Origin: Gavia stellata | Taxonomy: Eukaryota > Chordata > Aves > Gaviiformes > Gaviidae | DNA: 64,000 bases | Direction of reading: 5' to 3' | Assembly: GCF_030936135.1 (NCBI RefSeq) | Contig: NC_082619.1 | Location: 9,404,208 to 9,468,207 of the forward strand | Shown: positions 12,301 to 24,300 of the stretch, in pieces | Numbering within the stretch: position 1 is the stretch's first letter | Layout of the letters: each line of letters opens with the position of its first letter | Position numbers and translations under genes: made by a program | The notes under the pieces: model-generated | What the model was told of the DNA's origin: nothing | The model's database searches: none | The model's input: only the letters and a program-made list of their open reading frames with translations

Positions 12301-15300
12301 TGGACAATCAGAAAAACACAGCCAATGCAGACAGGTGGGTGGGCTGGGCTAGAGGATCTTTCTGTGGTGTTCTCATGCTCGGGCCCTCCAAAGCACACCC
12401 TGCCCATCCGATGACAGTCTGGGGGCCCGCATCCCTTCTGGCAAGGGGACAGGCCGTCTGGCAGTCCCTTTGGGGAGCATTTCCAGCTGGGCGCCCAGGA
12501 GATGAAAGCTGGGGATGGCCGAGCCTCCCGCTGACTTGCGAGACTCTTCCCTCTAGCTGGGAGATCCGTGCGCATGGCTTTGCTCTGTGGCTCGGGGAGG
12601 CTCTGCTTTGGGAGCAGGGTGGAGGAAAGGGCTTCTGGGTGCTCCCCCGCATCCGTCGGGCTGGGCGTGCTGCTGCCAGGGCTGGCACCGAGCACAGCCC
12701 TGCTGAAGGGCACGTTCCTCGCCTCTGCTTTGGTGGCACAACAGCAGCATTTGGGCCCTGGGGGACTGTGCAGACAAGCAGTGTCTCTCTCTGCTCCCAG
12801 GCTTCCTAGTCCTTCCCAGGGTCCGGGAAGTGGTTCCCGAGCTGGGTCTGGCTGTTCTTGTCCTTGTCCTCCTTCAGGAGGTCAGTGCTCCTGGGAGGTT
12901 GGTGCAGGAGCACTGGTGAGGCCGTGCCTGAGCCTTGTCGGTCGGGAGCTGAGAGTAACAGGGCTTTTGCCAACTCTGTCTTACAGGTGGCAGGAGGCCT
13001 TTTTGCCTGGGAAACACCGGAGGATGGAGCTCTTCGAGCTCTGTGCGTGGACATCCTGGGCTCGCTGGATGTCTCTCTGAGAGGGATGACCAAAGTAAGT
13101 CGCCCTGTGTCCTGCTGCTGTGGCCACTTCTTGCCTTCAGGACATTTTTCCTCGTGCTCCCCCATGCCCTGAACCTCTCCCCTCACGTGTGCTGAAGCGC
13201 ACACGGCTCAGGGAAACGCAGACTGTCCTTTTCATCTTGGAGCTGAGTGGAAATGCCAATGTGGTGAATTGCCCGGTTTTTCTCTGCAGCTCCTGTGGCC
13301 GAGGCTGCTGCAGTACGTGGTGCCAGCCCAGTACAGCGGCATGCTCATCCCACTCTCCCGCTGTCTCCGAGCCCTAGTGGAGAGGCGAGAGAGAGCAGGG
13401 TGCAAGGAAGAAGAGGAGGAGCCTGATGCCATGGACTCCCAGGAGCAAGGTAGGAGCCCCAGTGAGCGCCGCTGGGTTTGGCCGGGGGTTTGGCCAGTCT
13501 GTGTCTCCCTGCATCCCACCAGCCCCCAGCACGAGCCCGGGAAAACCAGGGCAGAGCCAGGCTCTGCTGATGGGCACGAGGGGCTCTGCCCTGCATTGCC
13601 CCTTGCCCGGCGCAGAGGCCCGCCTCTCCTGCTCGCAGCACTCTCCTGGCGAGCCGGGGCTCGTTCCTGGCCATGCTGGAGCTGCCCTCATCTCATGCTG
13701 GGCAGCCCTGGGGATTTCTCCCGGGTCAGGGCTGTGGCAGCACAGCTGCTCTCAGCCCTGTGCAGGGCATCAGAGGCGCGAGGGGCAGGGCACGGTGGGG
13801 GCTCGTCAGCTCACCCGTCCTTTCTTCCTCCCCACAGCCCGGCTGCCGGCTCCCCAGGCCCTGTTGGCTCGACTGCTGGTGAGTAGCGGGGCCCTGGGGA
13901 AAGAGCTTTTCTGGCCAGGGGTGGTGGGAGAGCCCGGGGCAGAGATGCCGTTGAGGCCAGTGCCGGGATCCCCCGAGGAGGAGGCAGCATGCCCGAGCCT
14001 GCCCGAGCCCGTCGGGGATCCCACTCCTTTCTCTGGGCTGGCAGCACCCCGGGTGAAGCCGTCGGCTGCCCGCTGCTGGCTGAGCGGTGCCGAGCTCCCT
14101 CCCTCCCTCCCGGGAGAAGCCGCAGCTCTGGCGGCAGGAGCGACCCTTCTCTCCTGCCCTCGCCTAGGTGGTGGCGGCAGATCCTTACGTGAGCGGCGAA
14201 CGTGCAGTCGCTGCCTTGCAGCTGCTGCAGGCCCTCCATGGCAGGATCCACAGAGCCTTGGGGGCGGCGTGGGCGACCGAGATCCCCCTCCTGCTGCAGT
14301 ACCTGGAAGGTAAAGTGCGGGTGGGGAGGGAGAGGCTGGGGGGAGGGAAGGGGGGCAGGAAAATGCAGCTTCCCAGCGTGATGGAGGGGAATTGTCCCCA
14401 GTTCCCCAGCACTTGCTCTGCTGCCTTTTCCCTTCCAGGGAGCCAGCACCGAGGCTGGGGGCAGCTGTCCCCCAGCGCCGATTCGGCCCAGGGGCTGGAC
14501 GGGGCTGGTTTTGTCCCCTTGGACGGCAGGTCTTGGTGGCACCCCCACGTCCTGCCCGGGACGGTGTTTGGGGGAGGGACAGGACTGCTGCTCCTGGAGC
14601 GGGTGCAGCCCCCGGCTTTGGAGGATGGAATCCCCAGGCCAGGCCAGGTTTGCAGCAGCCGTCCTGGGCAATAGCCTGGGAGAAGGGCTGCAAGTGGGTA
14701 AAAAGCAGTGGGTCGTTAAAGAGAAAATGTGTGTTGCTGGTGTGTGCTGTGACTCAGTGGTCGGAGTTGTTCTGGGAGCTGCAGTCGAGCAGTGGGGATC
14801 TGCTGCGGTCAGACAAATGCCCCTGGGATCCCTCCCGTGTCTTCGGCCTCGTGAGGGCTTTGGCATAGCTAGGCCCTTTCTAGGCTGATGGCCTGGGACT
14901 TTAGGGAGGTCTGACCGCAGAGGAGACCACCAGGCTCGTCTTTGGTGTGAGCTTAAATAGCAGCGAGAGCTTTTGCTTCCTCTTGCTTTCTAGGAAAAAA
15001 CGGGAGCTGCCTGGACTCTGCAGAGTGGGAGCACCGTGTGCTCAAGGTACAGCATCCTTGGGGGGATGTCACAAATAGAGGGGGAGAAGAGGGAGCAGAC
15101 AAAGTTGTGGGAGGAAGCTCGGGGCTGCCTGTGTAGGCAGCAGGAGGTGGGGGCACCTCCTGAGCGCCCTGCGGCTCCCCCCGCAGTAGGTGCCTGCCCG
15201 CTCAGAGGAGCTGCTGTCTGCACAGGTGCCACAGCTGATGGCTAATGCCCTCTATCGCTGTGGCACGCGCCTTAGCACTGCCTCCTCCTCTGCCGGGGGG

Positions 15301-18300
15301 TCTCACCTGAGCTGTTAGGAGAAGAGGGAGGCTGGTGAAAAGAGGGCTGGGTGGGGCGGGGGAAGAGAATGCCGTTCCCAGCTGCTCTCCCCCAGCAGCA
15401 TCGCGGGACACGCGAGTGTGGAAATGGCCCTGGCCAAGGGCTTCCTCTCCTGTTCCCCACAGTTCCTGCGAGCGTCGCTGGAGCCCATCAAGGACAAGGC
15501 CTGGACCGTGGGCCTGAGCCAGGAGCTGAGCCAGCAGCTGGGCAGCTCTGCCCCCGGCTCCTGGGAGAAGGTGTGTCTCCTGCCCCGTGTGGGGGCCGGG
15601 GCTGGCCCCGGTGCTTTGCCCACGCAGGCGGTTTCCACTTCTTCCCCTTCCCTTGCCCCCAAAAGGCGCTTCCCCCCGGCTTGCCTCAGTGGCTGGCTAC
15701 AGCCTGGCACTGTGGCCGGCCTCGCCTGCTCCCGGGGGCGGTCGGGTCCGTGTGGGGCCAGCCCTCTCCTGACAGGTCAGGCCGTGACCACATCTTGGGC
15801 TCGGCCTCTTCTCTTTCAGCTTTTCCTCTACAAGGCTCTTGGGACGGCGCTGGCAGCTTGTCGGGACCTCAGACACGTCCAAGGGCAGGTGCTGAGGTTC
15901 CTGCAGGAGACAAACGCCATGGAGCTGTCTGAGGCCCAGGTGAGGTGATGCTCATGTCCTGCGCATCCCCTGCCTGTTCCTGGGGGAGAGGGAGGGCTGC
16001 TCCAGACCTTGATTTCCCCCTTGCTGCCGTTTCCCCCTTGCTGCAACGTCCTACCTGGCCGTTGTTGCTGACCACGGCTGAGTGCCTGGGCTGGAGACGA
16101 CTCCCTGTTTCTCTGTGGTTGCAGGGAATGATTTCTGTTGTGTCCCACGCTGCCGAGAGCCACTTCCACTTGGTCTTGGACACGGTGACTGTGTTCTCCG
16201 CTGCTTTCACCGGAGATGGGTTCTCTCAGACTTCCATGGGCTGGAAGGTAACGGATCCAGGGTCTCCCTGCTTGGCTTTCCTTTTTTGACCTTATTTCCA
16301 CTTCTACACCTGCAGCAGCCAAACGGTGGCAGCTGCCTTTAGATTAGCCCTCTTGTAAAAGCTATGTGAGACCTGTGTTTCAGAGGGGACGTCCTGGCAT
16401 TGGGGCCCCTGAGGTGTCTTTGGAAAGGAGGGGGTTTGACACCGGGTGGATCAGAGCCACCCAGCTGGGGCAGCTGCAGCGGTTGCTTGCTTGCAGCCAC
16501 GTTGCCCCTGCCTTAACTTCAGCAGGAGCTGGCGACAAGGGGATGTGCACGGTGGGACACTCTGCCCCCTCCTCTAAGCTGAGGGCCGGGAGCAGGAGCC
16601 TGGTGAGGTCTCGCCGGCTCTGCTCCCCACCTGGGGGCTGTGGGGAAGCCTTTCAGGGCAGGGCAGCGCCCTGCAGAGAGAGCGGTGCAGCCTGGCCTGG
16701 GGAGGTGAGCAGACTGGGCTCATCTGCACCCCTGACGCGCACGGGCTGCGCATCTCTGAGCAGGACCGTGACAGACTATGTCAGATACCTTTCCACAGAA
16801 AGGCTCCAGGCAGCTCCCCGACCTCTCAAATCAGTGGTAAAAGAGCCAGCAGTGTGTGCAATGCTGGCTGCACCTCGTCCCCATCCCCATGCGAGATCCC
16901 AAGCTGTGGGATGGGAACAGCTCCTGGCCCTGGAGCTCACAGCTCCAGGAGCAGCTTGGGGAGCTGCTGGGAGGTGCCCAGGGAAACAAGGAGCTGGGGA
17001 AGGTGCAGGGAAGGGGAGCTGGGGAAGGTGCCTGCCGCAGGAGCCCGCAAGAGTCCCGGGGCTGACATCTCAGGGCATCTCTGTCGACACAGGTACAGCA
17101 GAGGCAGAAGATGGAGAGAGCCCAGGCCATTCGCGCTGCTCTCATGCGCACCTACAGCGGCATGGCGCTGCGTGCCCCCAAGGAGCAGCTGCTCACCCAC
17201 CTGGATAGAGGAATCATGGGCAACATCCTGCGTCTCTCCGGTGCTAAAGAGAGGGTAGGAGTATGGAGCACACAGGGCAGGGATGCCTGGGTGTCCCAGC
17301 TCCAGCCCCTCGGGGCTGGGGTGGACCGAGATGGACGGTCTCTTTCTAAAGACCTCCCAAGGAAGGGTTTGTCCTCAACGTCCAGATCCAGCCCCCCATG
17401 GGTTTCCCCTGCCCATGCTCCTCTTCCACCTCTCAGCCCTTCAAAGAGTTGAAGGGGTGCTTTGCTCTCTTTGGCCTCAGGACTTGCAGCTGAAGCTCGC
17501 CCTGGTGCAGAGCATCACTGAGGTCAGCTGTGCCATCCAGGCTGTGGGCGACTGCGGCAGCTTTGAGCTCTCCTTAAAGCGGGAGGCGATGTGGACCTTG
17601 CTGGTGAGTGCCCGTAGCCGGGGCAGTCGCACGGGGGAGTTTTGGGCTGTGCCATCAGACTGGTTTCCCCAGAGGCACGATGGTCTCTGGGCTTCCCGCG
17701 AGCTCCTGGAGCTGTGTCCAGAGCTGGTGGGGCCCTTGAGTGCTGGTGCTGGGTGGCTGTGGCTGGGGAGCAGGGTCCCTCCTGCGGTGCCTTTGGGGAT
17801 GCGTGGGGGTGACGGGGCAGTGTCTGCCCAGGCCTGGCAGCGGAGCCTGTCCCCAGGGAAGGCGGGAGGGCTGTCCCGTGCCCCGGCCAACTCTGCGCTT
17901 CTCTCTCTGGGACTTGCAGGACTGGATCAAGGGGGAGCCCTGGGACTCCCTGGTGTATGGAGTGTTCCAGGCCCTGGAGGAGTTGAGGTGAGGTCTGTTC
18001 CGCGGGCTGTGGGGACTCCCAGTGTGCCCCATCCCAGCTGGCTGGGGCAGCCCCAGTGGCCTTCAGCATGGAGCCAGGAGCTGCTGGGGCTGTGGAGTGG
18101 GAGGGTGTCCCCCATGTCGGGTGTCTCCCCCAGGAAGGGAGCCCCCGGGGTTCCTTAACCTGGGGCAGGGGTTTGCCTGCTGCCTGGGAGGAGGCAGGAA
18201 TTGCTGGTGCTGAAGGCAGTGCTCGCTGGCATGGGCTGGGGGTGTTGGATTTGGGGCCCTCGATTAGGAGGAAACCAGCTGTGGTTTGAGCCACTCCAGA

Positions 18301-21300
18301 GAGGGCTAGTAAATCCTCTTTCTGTTTTCTCTTCCTTTTTCCTCTGGCCAGCAAGCTGAGGCCACCTCTGAGCAGGGAGGAAAATCGCAAGCTGCTGTCA
18401 GTGTGCTGCCAGACTGTCTTGTCCCGTCCTTCCAAGGAGCGGATGAAAAAGGGCAGGAAGACAGTGAGGGCAGCTGTGAACATGCAGGTACCCACCGGCC
18501 AGTGCCTGCCCACCCCTGGGTCAGGATCCCACCTCAGTGCGCCCCGGCAGCCCCCGTGATGCAGAACCTCAGCTCTGCTTTCCTGCTTTCAGCTTCTGCA
18601 CAGGAGATGCATGGAAGACCTGGGCCATCTCCTAGAAACCCTTCTGGAGGCAGAGAAGACCTCTGCCTGCTTTGATGACGTGGTCCATGTGAGTGGCCAT
18701 GGGGCAATAGGGAAAGTGTCGTGGGGGCAGAGAGTGGAGGCATTAGAGGGTGTTAGGAGGTGGATACCTTTTCTACGGGAAAGTGGGGCTTTGGCTCCTC
18801 ACTCTGAGGCTGTGCGTCTGGCCGGGGCAAGGGGCTGAGCTGGGGGACGGGAGCGCCCGGCCACTGCAGCCTCAGGCCGTGCAGAGCAGTGGGCCCCGAC
18901 TTAGGCAAAGCCAAGAGCCAGACCTGAGCTGGGTCAGAGCAGCCTGGGGGAAGGCTGGAGTGGGGAGATCCCAGCAGGGAAGCAACAGCGGGCTCAGGGC
19001 AGAGGCGGCTGGAGAGAGCAAGGTGGTGGAGGCTGCAGTGCCAGTGCTTAGTGGGGCCAGGGGCCGCGCTGCGAAGGGGCCGGAGAAGGAGGGAGGGGGA
19101 GAGGGATCTCAGGGAGAAAAAGATGCCTGTTGTGAGAGAGATGCACCCTGCCTCAGGTCCTGAAGGGCTGGCTCACCTCAGCCAAAGAATGGGAGCGGGA
19201 GAGAGCCCTGCAGGTTTGTGCCCACGTGCTGGGAGCTTGCAAGGAGCGATTTGAGCTCATGGTGAGTAGAGCCCACCGCGTGCCCCGGTGCCCCCTTCCC
19301 ACCGTTCATGTCCCCGGAAGGGAGCCCTGCCCAACTGGGTGCTGGGTTTCGGGGCTCCAGGGATTACAGGGCAGCCCTTCTGCCTGCCTTTGCCCGGTCT
19401 CTGCTCCTGGAGCAGGATGGGTGGCAGAGGTGAGCGGGTGCTGGGGCTGCCTGCGACCCTTTTCCTGCTGCTCTCCCCTGCAGAGAGGACGTCCTTGCGA
19501 GCAGTTCGGCTCCCTGGTGGGACTGCTGGCGACTCTGACCAGCGACTGCCTGGCCACGTCCTGCCAGAGGGCATGGGTCTGCCTTGGCTACCTCCTCCAA
19601 ATGCAAGGTGAGGAGAGCGGGCGCTCCCCAGCCTTGCTCAGCCTGATCCTCCCTCCCTTCCCAGCCTGGCACCACTGGCATCCTGCAGGGCCAGGCCCCG
19701 TCCCCAGGAGGGAAGGGAAGGCAACGTGCTTGGCTGGTTTTGTGCCCCCACCCTGTTAGCCCTCTGCTTCCCTGGCCATCTCAGGAAGGATCCCTGGGAG
19801 AAGGTCGCTGAGTCCCATCTCCTTGGGGCATGTGTGAGGTTGGGTGGTCAGGGCCATCCCCCACCACTGTCTGAGAGCAGGACATTGTCACCAGTGCTGG
19901 GGACTGTCCCCCTCCATGTCTGTCCCCCTCCATGTTCAAGGAGAGACAGAGGGTGGTCAGACAACTTGCTCGGATGAGGTCCCTGACATTTCAGAGGTGC
20001 CTTCCCCCTCGCTCCCTGCCTTGAGCCTGGAGAGACAGGCAGCTCCCCAGGCAGTCTCCAAACTCATCGCTGACAGGGAAGAAATTTCCTGCCGAGCACA
20101 AGAGAGGAAACCAATTTGCTGCCCAGAGCAAACTGGGCGGGGAGGAGGGATCTGAGCTGCAGGCCTGGGGCGTGCTGCAAAGGGTTGTGTTTGAACCCTT
20201 TCCTCCTCAGGCAGCAGGGTCTGCCTGTGCTGAGGCAGTCACGGGGAGGTTTCCTGCCTCCCAGAGACGACGGTGGCTTGTGCGTGAACCAGGGACACAG
20301 CTGCTAGGAGCAGAGGCTGCTGAAACCCTGAAGCCCCAGCAAACGGTTCAAGGAGGGAGAGGGCTCTTTCCAGCCCGGGATTTGTCAGCCATTTATTGGG
20401 CTCGGGAAATCCTGCTGCACCGAGTTCAGGAGGGCCCTGGGTTTCCCTGTGGCTTTCACTGCCACCCCTTGGGTTCTCCTTTAGCAGTATCTAGGGCCAG
20501 AGGTTGGGTTTCTGTAGACATGACTCGTCTTTTCTCCTGGTGTTTGCTCCAGCCAAGACCATGGAGGTGGTGCCTCAGGCAGATGAGATCAGGTGCTTTT
20601 GTGAGGAGCTGAACAGCCCAGACACTGAGATTCCGGTGGAGACCTGTACCAAAATAGCAAAGGTAACTGGCCCCAAAAGACCGGGGTGGGGGCCCAGCTC
20701 CTGGGCTCCTGCATGTCCCCTGCTCCCCTGCAGAGTCTCCAGAGCAAGCTGTCCAAATCGCTTAGCCGCATTAGACGTAAACAGCACCGTATGCACAGCA
20801 GGAGGAAAAAGTGATTGCCTCCTCCATGACTGCCGAGCTAACAGTCCCATCAAGTTTCCTTTCCTTTCTGAACTGCTGGAGCAGAGCTGTGACGCGGTCT
20901 CTCCTGTTTCTGACTTCTCTCCAGGCTGTTTGCAAATGCATCCCTCCGGCACAGGCTACGGACTTTCTGACTGCCGTCCTGGACAGCTTGCTGCATGTCA
21001 CCCCCACACGTGCAAGAGCAGTGTGGGCGTGGGTGTTCGTCTTCCTGGAGGAATGCAGAAAGGAAATACTCCAGGAGGTAAAGGAGACCTTTTTTCCCAT
21101 TCCACTTTGTCTTTTGTCCTGTTGGCTCTTGCCCGACACCCTGTGCAGTTATCTTGAGCTCAAGAAACGCCGCCTGTGTGCCAAGCCGAAGGGCTACTGA
21201 TGGTCTGAGCCGGGCATTAGCAACTGCTGCTGGGGTCTGCTCCAGCTGGTGACAAGGATATGGGCCCTTCTTGTCCAAAGTCTCCCGTTGTCCAGGTCCT

Positions 21301-24300
21301 TCCCGTGACTGAGGCACCGGGAGGCACCAACCTTGGCATTCCTCCCCTTCCTCCGGGGTCACTGTCAGTCCTCCCTGCCCTGGGACCTGCTTCACTTTGC
21401 TCTTTCCTCACTTCCTCCTACTCTGAGCTTCGCTGGGCATGCCAGGTTTTCCATAGGTTGCATACTTGTTCATTGCTCTCATTGCTTTCCCCGACTATGG
21501 TGTTTCCCAGCCTGCGAGGTGCCCTTCCTTTAGGCACCAGTTGCTGCCTGTTTGTAGCCTGGGAGCCTCTGGCCTCATGCTGTGCCTGCCCTTTCAAGGC
21601 TCCTGTTCTCCTCCTCCGCTCCTGCTCTCCTGCGCTCCATTTGGGCTCCAGGGCCAGCAGCAGCTCACTCAGCCCAGACTAACTCCGTGGCTGTCCGCCG
21701 CTGACAAAGGTCGGTTGCAGTGACGGCAGCCACGGGTGGCAGCCCACAGGATCGCGCCCAGCCGAGCTAAAGCTCACACAGCCGTTAGGCCACTGCCGTT
21801 ACAGCCAGGGCAGGGTGTCCCTGTGCCGTCCCTGCAGAGCCCGCGGCCGCTCCGGGCAGCGGGAGCACCGCATCCGTGGGCTGCGGGGTCATCCCTTGAT
21901 GCTTCCGCAGGCGCAGCGCAGGTTCTGTCTGCACCACGGGCCAGAGGTAGGCAGCCACGGGAGAAGCTGGGATCTTCCACGGGATGAGGGACCTGGCTGC
22001 CTCTTTGTCCTTATCATGGCCACGGCTTCTAGCTGTGAAAGGCTCAAGCAAATACCCCTTCTTTTGGGGGAAGGTCCTCTGTGGGGAAGGGGTTGGTGCT
22101 TTGGGAAAGGAGGGTAGAGGCAAGGAGAAGTGTCCCTGGAGAACCGGGTTCCTCTGGAAGGAGTCACGAGCCCTTGCAGAGGCCCTGCAAGGCATCTTCA
22201 GGGTCCCAAAGAGCGTGTTTGGTTTTGCTCTTGCATCGCAACGCATGTGGGGAGAGTTATTCAAGTGTTGGGTGTGAAATGTGTCGTGTCCTCTGTGTGC
22301 GCAAGGGCACGCAGCTGCTCATACGGTTGGGCCCAGGGACATGCTGTGACTGAGTCTGTGCATGTGAATGCGTGCATGTGTGTGTGCGCGTGTGTGCGCA
22401 CAATTACCAAGAGCACGCTCAGCTCCAGACGTGAGCCAGGGTCAGGCAGGGTGGCAGGGGGGAGGTTTCGAGCGAGGTCTGGACTCTGTGTCAAGGGAGC
22501 AGGCACTGCTCATGTGCTGCATGTCTGTGTCTGGGCCCCGCAGGAGGGGGTAGAGGATGCACTGAGCCCTTCTGTCTCCTCTTCTTCCATTCAGGTGCCA
22601 AAAATCCTGAACACCCTTTGCACCTACATGCAGCAGAGCACCCACAGGCCCTTCCTGCTCCGGGCGGTGTTTCTCCTCGCCCGCTTTCACCGGGAGCCCC
22701 TCATCACCAGCCTCCTCCGGAAAGGTCCACCCATGGACAGGTACACGCACTACCCACTTCCCCGCTGTAGTCAAACAGAGACCCTGCAGCTTGCGTGCAC
22801 TGGGGGGGTCCGGTTGAGAAGCAGGTCTTTTTTTCCTGCCTGAACAGTCTGGAGTGTTGCAAGATTGCGTGCTTGTGTTTCTGCCGTGAGTGGGGCGTTG
22901 TAAGCCCCATTGCAGATGAGGAGGGTTGAGGGCACTGCAGGACTGCGAGGATACGGGTTCAGGGGTGAACGTCTCTTCCCTTGCAGTGACACAGTGGAGC
23001 TGTGGAGGAGCCTGGGGAGAAGCACCATTGGGATTCAGGTCCTGAGGTGCTTAGTGGAGAAACTAAACAGAGCAGGAAACAACCGCCTGTGGACTCGCTT
23101 TCCCGCTTGGGAGCGGCACAACCGTCAGACTGCTCTGGAGACTCTGACGGTACGTTCAACAGCAGACACGTTTCTGCAGCTTTGCACCTGCTACCTCATA
23201 CTTCGGCGCGAGGGAGTCAGGCGCCCTTTGCAGATGCCCCTGGAGACTCCCAGGGCGCTGTGCTGGGCCGGCCTCAAGCAGTGTGGGGAGCCGGGACAGT
23301 CTTGTGCTGCTGAGCCATAAGGCTGTCGCAGAAGTGACAACTGCGGACAGTAACCCCCCTGCCCCAGGCAGGCAGGGGAACCAGGCTGCTGGGAAAAGGC
23401 CTTGCCTGAAGAGGGGCTTCTTGGTCACGTTTCTCTGCAGATCACCCGTGCCATCTCCGAGGTGGTGCTTGCCCTGAGGAGCACGGAGGAGCTCAGGCAG
23501 CTGCTTCCCCACCTCCTTCGCAGCCTCCTGAGGTGGGCCAGTGAAACGCTGGGCAAGGAGAGGCTCCTTTCCCCCAGGAATGGCTGGAGGCAACTGTTCC
23601 TTGAGGGCCAGGTGCTTGAGGAGAAGCCATGCAGGTAAGGAGCCAAAGGGGCAGATGGAGGGGCTGGCTTTGGTTCCCCTGGCCAAGGCACGTGCCTTTG
23701 TGGGGTGAGGGAGTGCTTGGCCTGCCCCGCTTCCTAGATGTGCAAACCGGTTGTCGTGGTTTTACTTCTGCTCCTTCACGGGGAAACTCCAGCTCCTAGG
23801 CAGGAAGGTCTTAGGCAGCTCATGCTGCGGACGGCTCTCATCTTGCCTGCTGCATACTCTTGCATGCACAACAGCATTGCACTCCCTCCCTAGACCCGCC
23901 CCACTGGGAGCAGAGGCTCTCATGGGCACTGGTGTCATTCTTCACAAAATGCTGGTGGGAAGGGGTATTAGGTGTTGCCTTGGCAAGTATTGGGCATGGA
24001 GTCAGTCTAGGAGCGTGGGTTTTCTTCTGCTTCAGTGGGCTTGCGGCATGAGGAAAATACCAGTGTCGTTAGCTGCAGTCTTGAAGGCTCTGAAGCATCA
24101 TTTCAGGGGTATTTAGCTCTGCTAAAGATAAGTCTTCCCGTAAGCTGCTGCAATTTGAGATTTCTTTGGGTTTGTGGGGGTGTTGTTATTGTGATTTGCT
24201 TTGTTTTGCTTGTGTTTGTTTATTTTGTGTTTTGTTTCTTCTGCCAGGATTTTCCTTTTGGCTGTAGAGTTGGTGCTAGGCAAATGCATGGCACAGACAT

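Noticed and set aside
13806-14866. Antisense frames of 295 and 351 codons on the minus strand
   Set aside because: They lie across exons and introns of the MROH-like gene, are proline-rich low-complexity, and are explained by high GC content.
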